Assembly (NCBI GenBank): GCA_963971305.1
Contig: OZ020306.1
Location: forward strand, 56,208,686-56,272,685
DNA from: Arcuatula senhousia
Taxonomy: Eukaryota > Mollusca > Bivalvia > Mytilida > Mytilidae
DNA length: 64,000 nucleotides
Direction: 5' to 3'
Below the pieces are notes generated by a model. That model worked only from the letters and a program-made list of their open reading frames with translations. It was not told the origin of the DNA and ran no database searches. Position numbers and translations under genes: made by a program. Shown in pieces: positions 13,313 to 24,540 of the stretch (position 1 is its first letter; each line of letters opens with the position of its first letter).

Positions 13313-13635
13313 CTTTAAACTTAAAAAAGGCTATAACAACACAGTGAGGAAAAATTCATGAAAGTCTGTAAATACCCCCCTCCCCCAAATAAAAAATAAA
13401 AAGTGTGGTGCAAATGATACACTGGCAGAAATAAGTTGTTACGAAAAAGGACGTCAGAGTGGCGTAAACCAATATTTATCCTCTTAAAACATGATACATT
13501 CAAATTCGTATGCCATTCATATTCATACTTAATCCATTTATGATCGATTTTGGATCGTGGGAACAATTTTTTAGATTTATTTTAAAGTTCAGTTCTTTTA
13601 AAAGTAGTATAAAATTTACGTTTTATCATAGACCT

Positions 13636-14277
13636 GGGGCGGTGTTCTCGAAGCTATCTTAGGACTAAGACGTGTCTATAGACCATCACTCGTCATAGTC
13701 TTAAGTCGTGTTCTCGAAGCAGTCCTATTTTAAACTTTTGTCTCATTTTAGGATAAAAACTAAGACACCAAGTTTGATGTCTTTGGACCATCCAATCTTA
13801 CATTTTACTTGTTTTATACACTAAAACTCACTATATTTTGTCCAGGTGTTCACCTAATGGTATTTAATCATCGATTAACTTGTATTCAAGGCATCATGCA
13901 TGATTTTAAACTTTGAACTTATTTTTACATACTTCAATGACCCGGTATGTTGTTTTAATCATTTTAGGACAACGTGGTTATGATTTTAAAATAAAAATAG
14001 TAGCTATATACATGTTGACTTTTAGTTTAAGCATTCAAATCATAGCCCTTTTGGTGTACATCCAGATGAATATATTGTTTAAAAAAGTTAATTATCTATT
14101 TTTTTTTCAATTAAAATTTCATTAAATCTATATTGAGACGTCCTAACAAAAGACGCGTCTAAGATAGTTTCGAGAAACAGATTAGGATGTTCTAAAGATG
14201 GTCCAAACTAGGTCTTAAAATTTGACTTTGGACGCGTCTTTAGACAAATTTTAGGATACTTTCGAGAACACCGCCCC
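13636..14277 (+). mobile_element. 'V' TIR element, copy 1 (642 bp)
   Basis: It starts GGGGCGGTGTTCTCGAAGCT and ends TTTCGAGAACACCGCCCC. Subterminal TTAGGACTAAGACG(C/T)GTCT repeats lie on both sides. A second copy is at 37427-38057 with about 90% similarity by eye. The open frame at 13913-14125 also exists in copy 2 but is not a conserved protein. No transposase is present. Confidence 0.85.
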
Positions 14278-15735
14278 TGTATTTTTGGTAACAGATTTTT
14301 TGCAACTACCAATAAATATTTCAAATTGGTCCCAATATCAATCAAATTCTTGAATGGAAATTTTTTCTTACTTCCAGGGTTCGACATTAATTTTCAGATT
14401 TTTTTACTATGATTGAAATTAAAAAACAATTTTTTTTTGCTTTTTCTGCGTTGCTATGATTAGCCTTTCAAATACATTTGATTGTACTTACTTTAAAAAA
14501 ATTTCAGGAATTTCAAGTTGTATAATTTAGAAAAACAAAAAAGTGGAATATAGACTTTCAAACTTTTGAAAATTGAAAGTCTTTTTATCGTATGTTTTTA
14601 ATTTGAAAAGAATTGCCGTGCAAGTAATTTTTAAGCATTTATCAGCAACACAATGTATTTCATTTTTTTATGAAATACATTCAATGATGCGTAACTTTGT
14701 TTATTGACTTCGAAATTCGTCGATATCCATGATACCTGTTTATTGTCAACCAGTTTCGATCAGTGAATTCGGGGCACATCAAAGGTTTTTTAATGCACTA
14801 GAGAAAGAACTAAAAAAATTTTTTAGATATCTTTGTACAATGTTGTATAACTTTTGAAATAACTTATTTTTATTATTTTATTACTTTATTATTAACATTC
14901 CGAGACCTTTAACATAATTTTGAATGAACTCAAACAGAAACATCATGTCCTTGGTGCACAATTGGGGTCATCAGTGCACAAAAGAGTCCTGTGTGGTATT
15001 TAGACGTACCGCCGCCACCCTCCCGGGTGGTTTTCTCAAGCAATGATGTGTTCTGCACAGAAACATCAACAACCTGCTTCCGTTTCTGACCTGTGAAATT
15101 TGAAATCTTGTATAGAAGGATAGGAGATAATGAAAATTTATATTATGCTTACATTTTTACGTGCAGATAAAGATAAAACGATACAATTTTAATAACATCC
15201 CGCTTTTATGTATTAAGTGACATCACTAATATTTTACAAACAGGAAGTAGATGAGCAGCGTGTATAAAGTTGTTACATACAAGCACAATATGACACATGT
15301 ATTATAAAAATTGATGAAGTATAATGCATCATTTATCTGTTTTCTACAACATTTTAATACGAAGTATGTAGCTCAGAAAAAATAAAAAGTGTGAACATAA
15401 GTTCCGTTCGTCTGTTACACCATAAGTGACCATCTCTAACAGATTATGTACATGTTTGAAACTTTCATGACATTTCACAGGTTTGAAATGTTTAGAGTGA
15501 TGGTTTTTTTCAGAATTGTAAACTGTTTCAAGTACAGGTATGCCAATTAACCTGCTTCGAAGACAGATATACATATACAAGATAATATACAAGTCGTTTG
15601 CAATAAAAATCCTGTCGGGACAACCATCAATATAAATCAAGAAATTTTCACAGCAGTTTTTATACAATTTGTTAACTTATCAAAGCGTCTAACTACTCCG
15701 TGAGTAAATAAAGCGGGCTTTCTGCACTCACACTA
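14278..15735. other. Interior of Z, no gene recognised
   Basis: AT-rich sequence. A - strand open frame at 15344-15667 (107 codons) shows no domain I recognise and no homologue in this window. I do not call it a gene. Confidence 0.4.
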
Positions 15736-15737
15736 TA

Positions 15738-16400
15738 TGCTAGAAATAAGGTCACTGTGACCTATCTTTTATGCACGAACGACTTCGTTAAGTTCTTTGT
15801 AAAGGTCTATAACTTGGATACTTGATGTTGGAGGTCAATAATATTTCACCACTAGATGTGTCTTTGGTAGGTTGACACCACCGACTAGAAACTAAGACAC
15901 TATAACCTATATATTACGCATGAATGACTTAGATAAAGTTCTTGGTTAAGGTCCATATCTCTGATACCAGATGTTTGGGGTCAATGATATTTCACCACCA
16001 AATGGGTCTTGGGTAGGGCTACACCACCCACTAAAAATTAGGTCACTGTGACCTATATTTTATGCATGAATGACTTTAGTTAAGTTCTTGGTTAAGGTTT
16101 ATAACTTGGATACAACATGTTGAGGGTCAATAATATTTCACCACTAGATGTGTCTTGGGTAACATGACACCACCCACTAGAAATAAGGTCACTGCGACCT
16201 ATATTTTACGTATGAATGACTTAGATTAGATCCTTTGTTAAGGTCCAATTTCCCAATACTATATGTAAGGGGTCAATGATATTTTACTACTAGATGAATC
16301 TTGGGAACACGGCATCACCCACCAGGAATTAGGTCACCGTGGCATATATTTTACGCAAAAATGCTTCTAATCTATTTCTCTGTCAAGGTCCATATCCAAG
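15738..16400. repeat. Satellite-like array, ~146-bp unit x ~4.5, with an ERE-like palindrome per unit
   Basis: Units begin CTAGAAATAAGGTCACTGTG or variants, with the palindrome at 15749, 15894, 16040, 16186 and 16331, a spacing of 145-146 bp. Each unit continues with ACCTATATTTTA(C/T)GCATGA, GTTAAGTTCTT, GGTCAATGATATTTCACCAC and CACCACCCA. Units 1 and 3 hold AGGTCACTGTGACCT exactly, unit 4 has one change, and units 2 and 5 have decayed. The array lies inside element Z. Confidence 0.85.
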
Positions 16401-17499
16401 GTAATACATATGATAATAATATTGCAAGAACGGGATGGACATCCTGTGGCTCATATACACATTTTCTAGTATATGGCTGAAATATTTCTTAATCCTGCTG
16501 CTAAAATATCTTTAAAGGATAATACCGACCCCCCACCCCCCATTTTTGAAGTTAAATGGTTGGCTCCTTAATTCTCTTTAATAAATGCTCTCTCTGTTTA
16601 AATCTCGGGGAAAATGAAAGGAGGTCACATTTCTTTAAATTTGAACATGATGATGCAGATTATTTTCTAGTGTAAATTTCTACTACATTTGTATGACTAT
16701 TTTAATAAACTAAAATGACAAAAAAAGATAAATTGTTGGAACTAGCTACGTGTACACGGCTGTGTTAACTGAAAAAGTCACCAGGTTTCCTCGTGTGAAA
16801 TAGTGAAACCTTTGGTTCACTCGGAAAACTAAATTCGGATCACAGTGACTTAGGCGAAACCAAAAACGTGTAACACACAGTATTTTTTACAAACAAAAGT
16901 GAGAAAAAAGAAATAGTATATATGTGTTTTTTATAGAATAAAAACCTTAATACCCTGTAAACCTGAGTCTTCTTTAATCTTACAGAATTAGCCTAACATT
17001 TTTATTTTTAAACAACCGGGAAAACGTAGCCAGTGTCTAAACTGTTTTAAAATTGTATATTCAATTATTGGTAATGACTTAAGTAGGTGGTCCGGAATTG
17101 CAAACTACGAATTTAGGCACATAATATATCTACAGACCATACTGTTTACAAACTTAATCTCCAAGCAAAGCAAAAAAAAAAAAAAACTACAACAAAGTAA
17201 AATATTTCTATTTGCATTGTTCAAACTCAAAATAAATTCTGGAACTTTGTTGTCATCTTAATTTTGAAATGGGGGGCTATGGTTAAATTTGGGAAAAAAA
17301 ATCAGGATGCCAAAAATGGCAAGGCAGTGCTTTGAATTGAAAAAAAAAGACAGGGTGTTGTTTTTGAATAGAGTAATTTTTAAACCAAAATTTGCATAAG
17401 AGGGCAAAAAAATCCCATCTAGTACTTTTTCCCCGTGTATAAAATGACAGGATTAGAAATCCCCCCTTCCCCGTAAAAAACTAACTGACGCTCTCTATT
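16401..17499. other. Interior of Z, no gene recognised
   Basis: The sequence holds C-rich and A-rich runs. A half-copy of the 'T' MITE end (CCCCATTTTTGAAGTTAAAT at about 16543) is visible. No open frame of note. Confidence 0.4.
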
Positions 17500-18076
17500 A
17501 ATAAGACTTACTAAACACATTTTAAGTTGAGATTGTTGTAAAATGACTTACCAAACTTTTATTAAGTTTGAATGCGTCTAAAATTACTGACAAATGTAAA
17601 ATAGTTGCATTAGGTGAACAATGACTGATCCAACTCAGACAAAGTTTTAATAGTTGTAAAAGGACTAACCCAACACACTTTAAGTTGAATCAGTTGTAAG
17701 GCGTTTGACCCAACGCATATTAGGTTGGAATAACTGATTAAGGACTGTCCCAACCCAACATAAGTTGAATCAGTTGTCAAATGTTTTACCCAACGCATAT
17801 TAAGTTTGAACAAATGTAAAAGGACTGAACCAACTTAAATTAAGTTGAATTAGTTATGACACGACTGACACAACTAAAAAAAAGTTGGGTCAGTCATTGT
17901 TGAACATAAGTAAATAAATTATGTTTAATGCAGTCGAAAGAAACTGCTGTCACAACCCTGACAAATGTCAACAGTCTTTTTGACAGTACTTTTCGGTTAT
18001 TATTTTAAATTATCAGTTGCATAACGCCTGACTATGGCATGTATGGTACAGACAGTCGTTTATTTTGTCAGTAGTG
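17500..18076 (-). repeat. Right TIR of Z with subterminal repeats
   Basis: This is the inverted partner of 8530-9095. It includes the same series of TTGAATCAGTTGT and CCCAACGCATATTA units and ends TGTCAGTAGTG. The divergence from the left arm is small but visible, so the insertion is not very recent. Confidence 0.85.
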
Positions 18077-18392
18077 ATGGGCCTTCGCACGAACCTTCGG
18101 CAGTTTTTTAATATGTTAAAAAATTAGGAAGGCATCACGAAGTTGTTGCCGAACTTGGAATATTTTCGCCGATGGTGCTACGATGGTAAAAGATGGCAAC
18201 ACGAATAGCGCGATTTGGATACGATCACCGATCCCGATTTAGAAAATATCCCTAATCGTGTATCCATCGGGGGCAAAATCGGGATAGTGTGACGCCAGCA
18301 TTAGCAAGTTCGGGACTAACTTCGCACGAAGTTGAAATATTCACATTCGTGTGTCCATCATATGTCAAAATCGGGATAGTGTGACGCCAGCA

Positions 18393-18670
18393 TACCAAAT
18401 ATCAGCTGCCTGGATAGTATACTTTTTTTAAATTAATTTTCTACAACAGACTTACAAAGAAGTTTTCGGCCTGAAATAAGATATAAGTTCACAGAGTCAC
18501 TGGAGCGGGAAAATGGGGTTAGGGTCACAAACGGCATGGTGACAGTTGCGTAGACCATAACCTGAACTTTCTGTACACCAATTGGCAAATATCAGATGCC
18601 TAGCAATTATACTTTTCAGGCAATTCATTTTCCACATAAGTCTTACAAAAAGTTTACGACGCCGCCGCCG
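18393..18670 (+). repeat. Right half of repeat 'Y' followed by an intact Y copy
   Basis: The right half of the broken Y (TACCAAATATCAGCTGCCTG) runs to about 18470. A second Y unit follows directly, containing ATGGTGACAGTTGCGTAGAC and AAATATCAGATGCCTAGC uninterrupted. It ends in a (GCC)n run at 18660-18676. Y was therefore a tandem repeat before X1 arrived. Confidence 0.75.
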
Positions 18671-18679
18671 CCGCCGAAA

Positions 18680-20589
18680 AGAAATACGTATATCTCGCTT
18701 CCGCGACTATTGGACGCCATGAAGAAAAATGGACGTTTAACGTTCATTGTCCACTCAACTTTTCATTTTGCCCACTGATAGTTTACATACCTTTAGTAAG
18801 AATGATAAGTCCATATCCTTAAACCCACGAAAAGTAAAGGTTGTGCTAAAGACTAAAAGAGATCATTGTGCATCAATTTTGTGTATAGTGCATAAAAAAA
18901 TTATCAATTTCTGGACATGTTTAAAAGATTTTTTTGTTGATGACAAAAAAAAATGTCATAAAAAATTTATTATTTTTTTGGGGGGTTAAATTAAGACTTG
19001 AAATGGTCTTTTTATAAAGTTAGAGAAGGTCTTGTTATATCAAAATTAGTACTCTGGATCTATTTTTGTAATTTATTTGTCAGTAATAACCTTTATAGTG
19101 AAAACAATCCTAATATGTGACAGGTCGTTACAAATTATTTTGATAATGTCAGAGAACTGCTCTTAAAAAATAAATTCAATTTAATTATAATTTGAAAATC
19201 TTTGCAATTTCAAAATTAATCATCTCAATTGTAAGTCCAAGTCCGTAGTTCATTTGGTGATGACTGCTTTGTGACCGGACTGGCCAAGACTTTGTACTTA
19301 CTCACTTTATATCTACTTGAGTCAAACGGTTTTGGACAATGTTTGTTTTTAGTATATATGTATTTTGTTTTTTTGTGTTTTTGTTTTGGGTTGTCTTTGA
19401 TATTTTTTTTTTACTGAGCAGACTGGTAGTGTTTCATTTGCTGTTGGGTGTCGATATACATGTAGTACCTCCTTTCTTTGCTAGTAAGGCATGCGATACA
19501 AAATGTCTCGTGTTCAAACTGGAAAGAGATTATTTCAACAACAAAAATTACAATTAAATTCTTGAAGTAATACAAAGACCAGATATGACTGCGACAGTAG
19601 ACAAAAAAACACTGTGTGATTTGTTTCTCTTGTATGTATCGGGACAGGTTATTATGCATTTGTATTAAGCAACATTTGACAAATTAATATATATGATTTA
19701 AGTCATGTAAGTCATTGGATTGCTTTTGATGTAATACTTATCATTAAGTTTTTTAGCACATTAGGTAATTCATCTTACGGGGAAAGGGAGGCTACTCTAA
19801 TTATTTCGTCTGGAATTTTTTCTAGTGTCAGAGGATATTTTGTTTTCATTAACAGCAATATTTTTATAGCGTTCACTTGAACAAGATTCACCTTGTTTTT
19901 TACATTATATTGTACAACTTGAGTGATATATGGATAGGATAAAACTGTAAGTGTTGTTATGTGTAACTTGTATTTTGGACCCGTACAAGTGAAAACTTGA
20001 CCTGAACAATTGTCAATTTGTTGTCTTCTTTCATCTCATATATCTTTAGCAATTTGAGATAAAGGACACAACTTAATCTATGAAGTCTTCTTCATACTTA
20101 GATCTACATCTCGAAATAGACACTCAAGGGAGGATTTGACAAACGTGACTGTGACTTTCCTATAGCCAACTCTCCCATCTTGTTTAACAATATTTCGATT
20201 GTTCCAGCTTATGAACAGTTTATCACAACTTATTCGTTATTCAAAAGCTTCTGGGACTTCCATCGATTTCTTTAGTCGAGTTCCACGTCTGACGCAAGTG
20301 CATGTATTGTTAGCATATGGTCGTACTGTTCTTCGGTTGTTGTCTTCACTTAAGAACTTTTATTGAAGACATCATGCGCTCATAAATAAATATAAGACTT
20401 CTCAGATAATAAAGATATTGGTTTTTCATACTAAGGATTTTTGTCCTCCTTCAACGGATTTGAGACACTGAATTCACCATTAGCAACACAACAGGTTTGT
20501 TATAGCAAGAAGAAACTGTTTACTCTTCCGGAACATCTGTGTCCGCTTTCGTTATGACATTGTTCGCGTTCTTGATTGTTATTATTTTA
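18680..20589. other. Intergenic, nothing recognised
   Basis: AT-rich, with T-runs near 19360-19420. Open frames of 60-82 codons occur on both strands but none has a recognisable domain. I see no gene and no clear repeat boundary. Confidence 0.4.
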
Positions 20590-22469
20590 TTAATCACCGG
20601 GTATAAGCGTTACCGCGGGAGAGTCGCTAAAACGTAGGGGAGAGTCGCTTTGAACGTAGGGAAGAGTCGATATTTGACCTAGATCGGAGCACACCAGGTA
20701 TGTAAACGATAAAATCATCTATTTTCATTGATCAAATGTTACAAATAAATATTGCACGGAACATTAGAATTATTTAAGAATGTGTACACGCTAAAATTGC
20801 CTCCCAGAACCTTACATTTCATACCAAACACCTCGAACTTTTCCGGACGGTCAGTGTAAATTTGGTGACATCGCATCTTAAAATCTGATTTTCTCCACAA
20901 TAAATACACAATCGCATGCACTCGGTACATGCTCAAGATTGATATCTAGAAGAGATACTTCCCCGTTACCCTTTACAAAGTCATAAGAAAATTTTATTCA
21001 TTAATTTTTCAACAACAACGTAAGTGCCGTAGGGGAGAGTCGATTCGATTTGTCTTGAACGTAGGGGAGAGTCGATTTGGATTGTTGTGAACATAGAAGA
21101 GAGTTGCATTTTTGCTTTCAATCATCGTTTTAAAACAAACGTTGCAAAAGCTTGAAAAAGGTATCATAGGATTATGTTACGGTTTTACTGTACATGTACG
21201 TGTTGTCAGATGTTAAAATACCTGCATTAATATTTGTAGGTCTAATAGCAAGGGCTCACACCACTCTTCCAGCCCCTCGCTTAATTTGTCGGCACATAGT
21301 CCTTTATGCAATATATAACGCCCTCTTTGATCCCTATCCCCAGAAGCAGATAGACGGACATTGATTTATAAGCTTCTCCTACTTTCTTATCTGATTCCGG
21401 GCGGAGATTGCGATTTTCCCTGTTCACCTCTCAGTTGAGAATTCATCTATCTGTGCATCCGTTAGACTTTTTGTTTGTTTATTCGTTAAACAAAATTTAA
21501 CCTGTTTTTATTTTATTTTATTTCAGCTTATACATATATGTGACGGCGAAATGAAATTTGGTAAATTACAATCACTAGTACATGAGGAGCTTAAAACTTC
21601 CCGTCTTCTATTCCGGTCGGATTTCCCAACAGTTGTATGGGGGTCAGTCTCACTGTATTCTGTATAAGGACTGAATAATGGTGATGTGGATGATGGACAT
21701 CATAAAGTGGAAAGGACTATACTAAATGGTTGTTATTTGGTGTTCCATTTTAAGTGACTGATTAAACTTCCAAAATATTTGTGTAATTGATGCATAAAAT
21801 GAATGTTTTATATGTATAACTTCATATTTTTTTTTTTTTTGCTTCTTAAATTTTCGTTTGTGGATACATAGATTTGCAGAGAAATGGCAAACTGAGGACA
21901 GTTCAAAACATTTACATGTGCTTGACTTTTAGAATAGAAGAAATGGATAGACAGCAGTCTCATTTTAGTCTGTCGTCTACCGTGTTTTTCCAACACAAAA
22001 AATAACACATATTTTGACCTTTTTGCTTATTGTTGAATTTTTAGCTGTTCGTGGTCATATAAAAGTTTCCACTCTCCCTGCCTTTAACTCAAGCGGAGCA
22101 ACTAGAAAAATCTATATAATTCAAATTCTGCTCGAAATCGCAATAATTTGACAATCATTTTGTACAATTACAACTGTGCAAAGTATGACCAAATATTTTT
22201 TTTCGAACAGACAGACAGGGCAAACTGGCATGATTCACCGCATAGGTAGGGAATAATGTATGGAGACTTTCGTTTGTTCATACTATGATGCATACAATTC
22301 ATGTATAAAGTTTTATGATGATCTCATAGTTCTTACTTTGAAAACAGTTTTAATTAAAAGGCCGTAAGTCTGATATGGGACTGATGGACGGACAAACAGT
22401 TTAGGACCCTATATATGAACCTCTTCTTTCGTAGGTTGGGCATACAATTACTATATTTACTCATTACTG

Positions 22470-23110
22470 AACAAGAGGCTAAGAAGCCTGAATCGATCAC
22501 CTGGCCTTAAGCTTAAAGGTCTCATTATATGAGCTGTTATCCTAATAAGGGACTTTTGAAAAACTAAATGAGTAGAAAGGTTAAGCAGGTTTTGCAATAC
22601 GTGTGAACCTATAGGACAAAAAAAAAACAAAAAAAAACGCTTTTCTTGAACTTAACCCTATTAGTGGTAATTCTCACATGATCGAACCAATGCAGACTTT
22701 TGTAGAGCTCAGTGAGCTGAAGATTGAAGCAAGCGACAGCTTTTCTCTATCTGCTGTAGGGCAAAACCGTGAAAATCTGCTATTTTTTACCTTTAAAAGG
22801 CCTTAACCTTTATAAGAAGTGATTTGACATCTTCGTCCAAAGAGAGACTTTTGTAGATCTGATGAGACTGAAGAAGGTTGGTTGCATCAGATTATTTCTA
22901 TATCTTTACAAGCCAAAACAGTAGTCTGACTCTCCGAGTCTATTTTTAGCAACGGCGGCCATGTGTTTTCGATGGATCAAAAATCAGAACTCCACTTTTG
23001 TGCTGCAGGACACCCAAAGAACCAATCATACAAAGTTTCATTAAATTCTGTTCAGAAGTTTCAATGAAGAATTTTTTTTAATGTTAACGGACGACAACCG
23101 ACGACGACCA
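22470..23110 (-). repeat. Decayed bivalve-type repeat inside L
   Basis: ACAAGAGGCTAAGAAGCCTG and ATCGATCACCTGG, then several AGACTTTTGTAGA-CTCA blocks, then AACGGACGACAACCGACGAC at about 23087. I recognise this order from a very common bivalve repeat that begins with an ACAAGAGGCT...AGCCTG hairpin. The match is from memory and this copy is old. Confidence 0.5.
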
Positions 23111-23149
23111 ATTGATGGTAAAAGGTCGCAATGGGGTCTATCTATGACT

Positions 23150-23330
23150 CTTTCAGTACTGGATTTGAATTGTATGCATTTTATTAAGACCGTGGGCCAA
23201 TTGCAGAACCGCGAGCAGCGCATACTGGCCTCGTTGAAGGCGGCTGGCGGTTGTCCATTGTGTTTTTTTCTAATTAAATTGGCACTTGTTATGTGAGCTG
23301 TGTCGCGTACACTTATTCCACATCTCAATT
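23150..23330 (+). repeat. Dispersed ~180-bp repeat, copy 1
   Basis: TGGATTTGAATTGTATGCAT, TTGCAGAACCGCGAGCAGCG, CTGGCGGTTGTCCATTGTG and GCTGTGTCGCGTACACTT recur in the same order at 36766-36945. The nature of the repeat is unknown. Confidence 0.7.
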
Positions 23331-24540
23331 TCTTTTCTATTTTGTGGTTCCAGGTGAGCTAAAAAAAACTGTTCCTACATTTTTGTCTCAAAACCGAACA
23401 CCGATGAACGACATTAAATAAATTAATTTATATTTATATAATTTTAATAAAATTTCTTCGACACAAAGACACTACTCATCAAACATCATAAGTCTTTTTG
23501 ACGGTAGAATTTTTATTTCATCTTTTCTATGGCTTTGTCGAACTGGTAATACAACTGGAAGGTTAAGTCGGCTTTGATATACACCTTCCAAATTTAATAT
23601 TCTTCTCCTTCACAGCTTTTTTCTACTTAATCAAACGAATTATTTCTGAAAAATATTTTAAAAAAAACATAACCATAATACTTAAGTCTTGGAAAAAAAA
23701 CATAATGATTTCATATGCTTGATAATACAGGTTGTAATATTTTTCAAGGTTTTGCAACGTTCTTACCCGTATATCTGGGGATCAGGATCAATGAGGGCGT
23801 TATATATTGCATGAACGACTAAGTGATGGAAGTTTGAGCAAGGGTTTGGAAGTGTGAGTCTTTGATATTAGACCTACATGTGTGCTTTTAACATTGATAA
23901 TGCAGGTTCTATAGTATTAACACGTACAATAAAACACAACATAATCCTATGAGGAATTTTTTTCAAGATTTTGCACCGTTTGTTGTTGTTAATTTTGATT
24001 GAAAGCTAATATAATACAACTCTCTTCTATGTTCACAACAATCCAAATCGACTCTCCCCTACGTTCAAGACAAATCGAATCGACTCTCCCCTACGGCACT
24101 TACGTTGCTGTTGAAAAATTACGAATAAAACTTTATTATGACTTTGTAAAGGGTAACGGGGAAGCATTTCTTCTAAATATCAATCTTGTGCATGTACCGA
24201 GTGCATGCGATTGTCATATAATGTATTTATTTTGGAGAAAATCAGATTTTAAGATGCGATGTCACCAAATTTACACTGACCGTCCGGAAAAGTTCGAGGT
24301 GTTTGGTATGAAATGTAAGGTTCTGGGAGACAATTTTAGCGTGTACACATTCTTAAATAATTCTAATGTTCCGTGCAATATTTATTTGTAACATTTGATC
24401 AATGAAAATAGATGATTTTATCGTTTACATACCTGGTGTGCTCCGATCTAGGTCAAATATCGACTCTCCCCTACGTTCAAAGCGACTCTCCCCTACGTTT
24501 TAGCGACTCTCCCGCGGTAACGGGTTTACCCGGTGTTAAT

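Larger units (their letters stand above)
8530..18076. mobile_element. Z: 9.5-kb CACTA-ended element with ~570-bp TIRs, innermost of the nest
   Basis: The ends are CACTACTGGCAAAATAAACG (8530) and CGTTTATTTTGTCAGTAGTG (18076), nearly perfect inverted repeats. ATG flanks both sides (8527-8529 and 18077-18079). CACTA termini, a 3-bp duplication and arrays of short subterminal repeats are the defining marks of CACTA/EnSpm elements. The TIRs run for about 570 bp. The interior carries two tandem arrays, several smaller TIR elements and a LINE 3' end, but I recognise no transposase, so this copy looks non-autonomous and heavily colonised. Assignment to CACTA/EnSpm rests on the ends only. Confidence 0.82.
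6309..18300 (+). mobile_element. X2: second-level TIR element inside X1 (pieces 6309-8529 and 18077-18300)
   Basis: X2 starts TGCTGGCGTCACACTGTCCC at 6309 and ends GGGATAGTGTGACGCCAGCA at 18300. TTA flanks both sides (6306-6308 and 18301-18303). It belongs to the same family as X1 but lies in opposite orientation, so 4.1-8.5 kb reads as a very large imperfect palindrome centred near 6.3-6.6 kb. The left piece ends AATACAACACGATGATG and the sequence continues at 18077 with ATGGGCCTTCGCACGAACC. In X3 the corresponding stretch runs on without a break (ACACGAACAAGGGCCTTCGC, about 35548). No protein-coding capacity is evident. Confidence 0.87.
4109..18392 (-). mobile_element. X1: outermost TIR DNA element of a three-level nest (pieces 4109-6308 and 18301-18392)
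   Basis: The left end reads TGCTGGTGTCACACTATCCC and the right end GGGATAGTGTGACGCCAGCA, an inverted pair. TAC flanks both ends (4106-4108 and 18393-18395), a 3-bp duplication. The left piece stops at GATTTTTA (6308); its continuation GCAAGTTCGGGACTAACTTC sits after 18303, because X2 was inserted in between. Copy X3 at 32424-35776 holds this sequence in the opposite orientation. The interior is rich in ACGA/TCGT words and has an internal duplication (about 5487-5590 and 5861-5965). No transposase is recognised, so the element is non-autonomous. A 3-bp duplication could fit PIF/Harbinger-type elements, but the family is not proven. Confidence 0.85.
20595..24535. mobile_element. 'L': 3.9-kb element with ~770-bp TIRs and GAGAGTCG repeats
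   Basis: The left end is CACCGGGTATAAGCGTTACC and the right end GGTAACGGGTTTACCCGGTG. TTAAT flanks both (20590-20594 and 24536-24540), a 5-bp duplication or a TTAA target plus one base. The arms are near-identical for about 520 bp (20595-21130 against 24000-24535) and recognisable, with decay, to about 21365 and 23760. Both arms contain clustered copies of ACGTAGGGGAGAGTCG (five in each). The same 65-codon frame occurs in both arms (20739-20936 - and the end of 23999-24391 +) because they are inverted copies. No transposase is seen between the arms. The family is not assigned; TTAA targeting is used by piggyBac and Kolobok. Confidence 0.85.

Noticed and set aside
8784..17813. Two similar small proteins (8784-9014 + and 17610-17813 -) as a conserved gene pair
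   Set aside because: They are the same subterminal repeat of the Z TIRs read in inverted copies; the peptide is a translation of ~40-bp repeats.
20739..24391. Matching frames containing WRKSDFKMRCHQIYTDRPEK as a conserved protein
   Set aside because: Both lie in the long TIRs of element L, whose similarity extends equally over non-coding DNA on both sides, so the match does not indicate protein selection.
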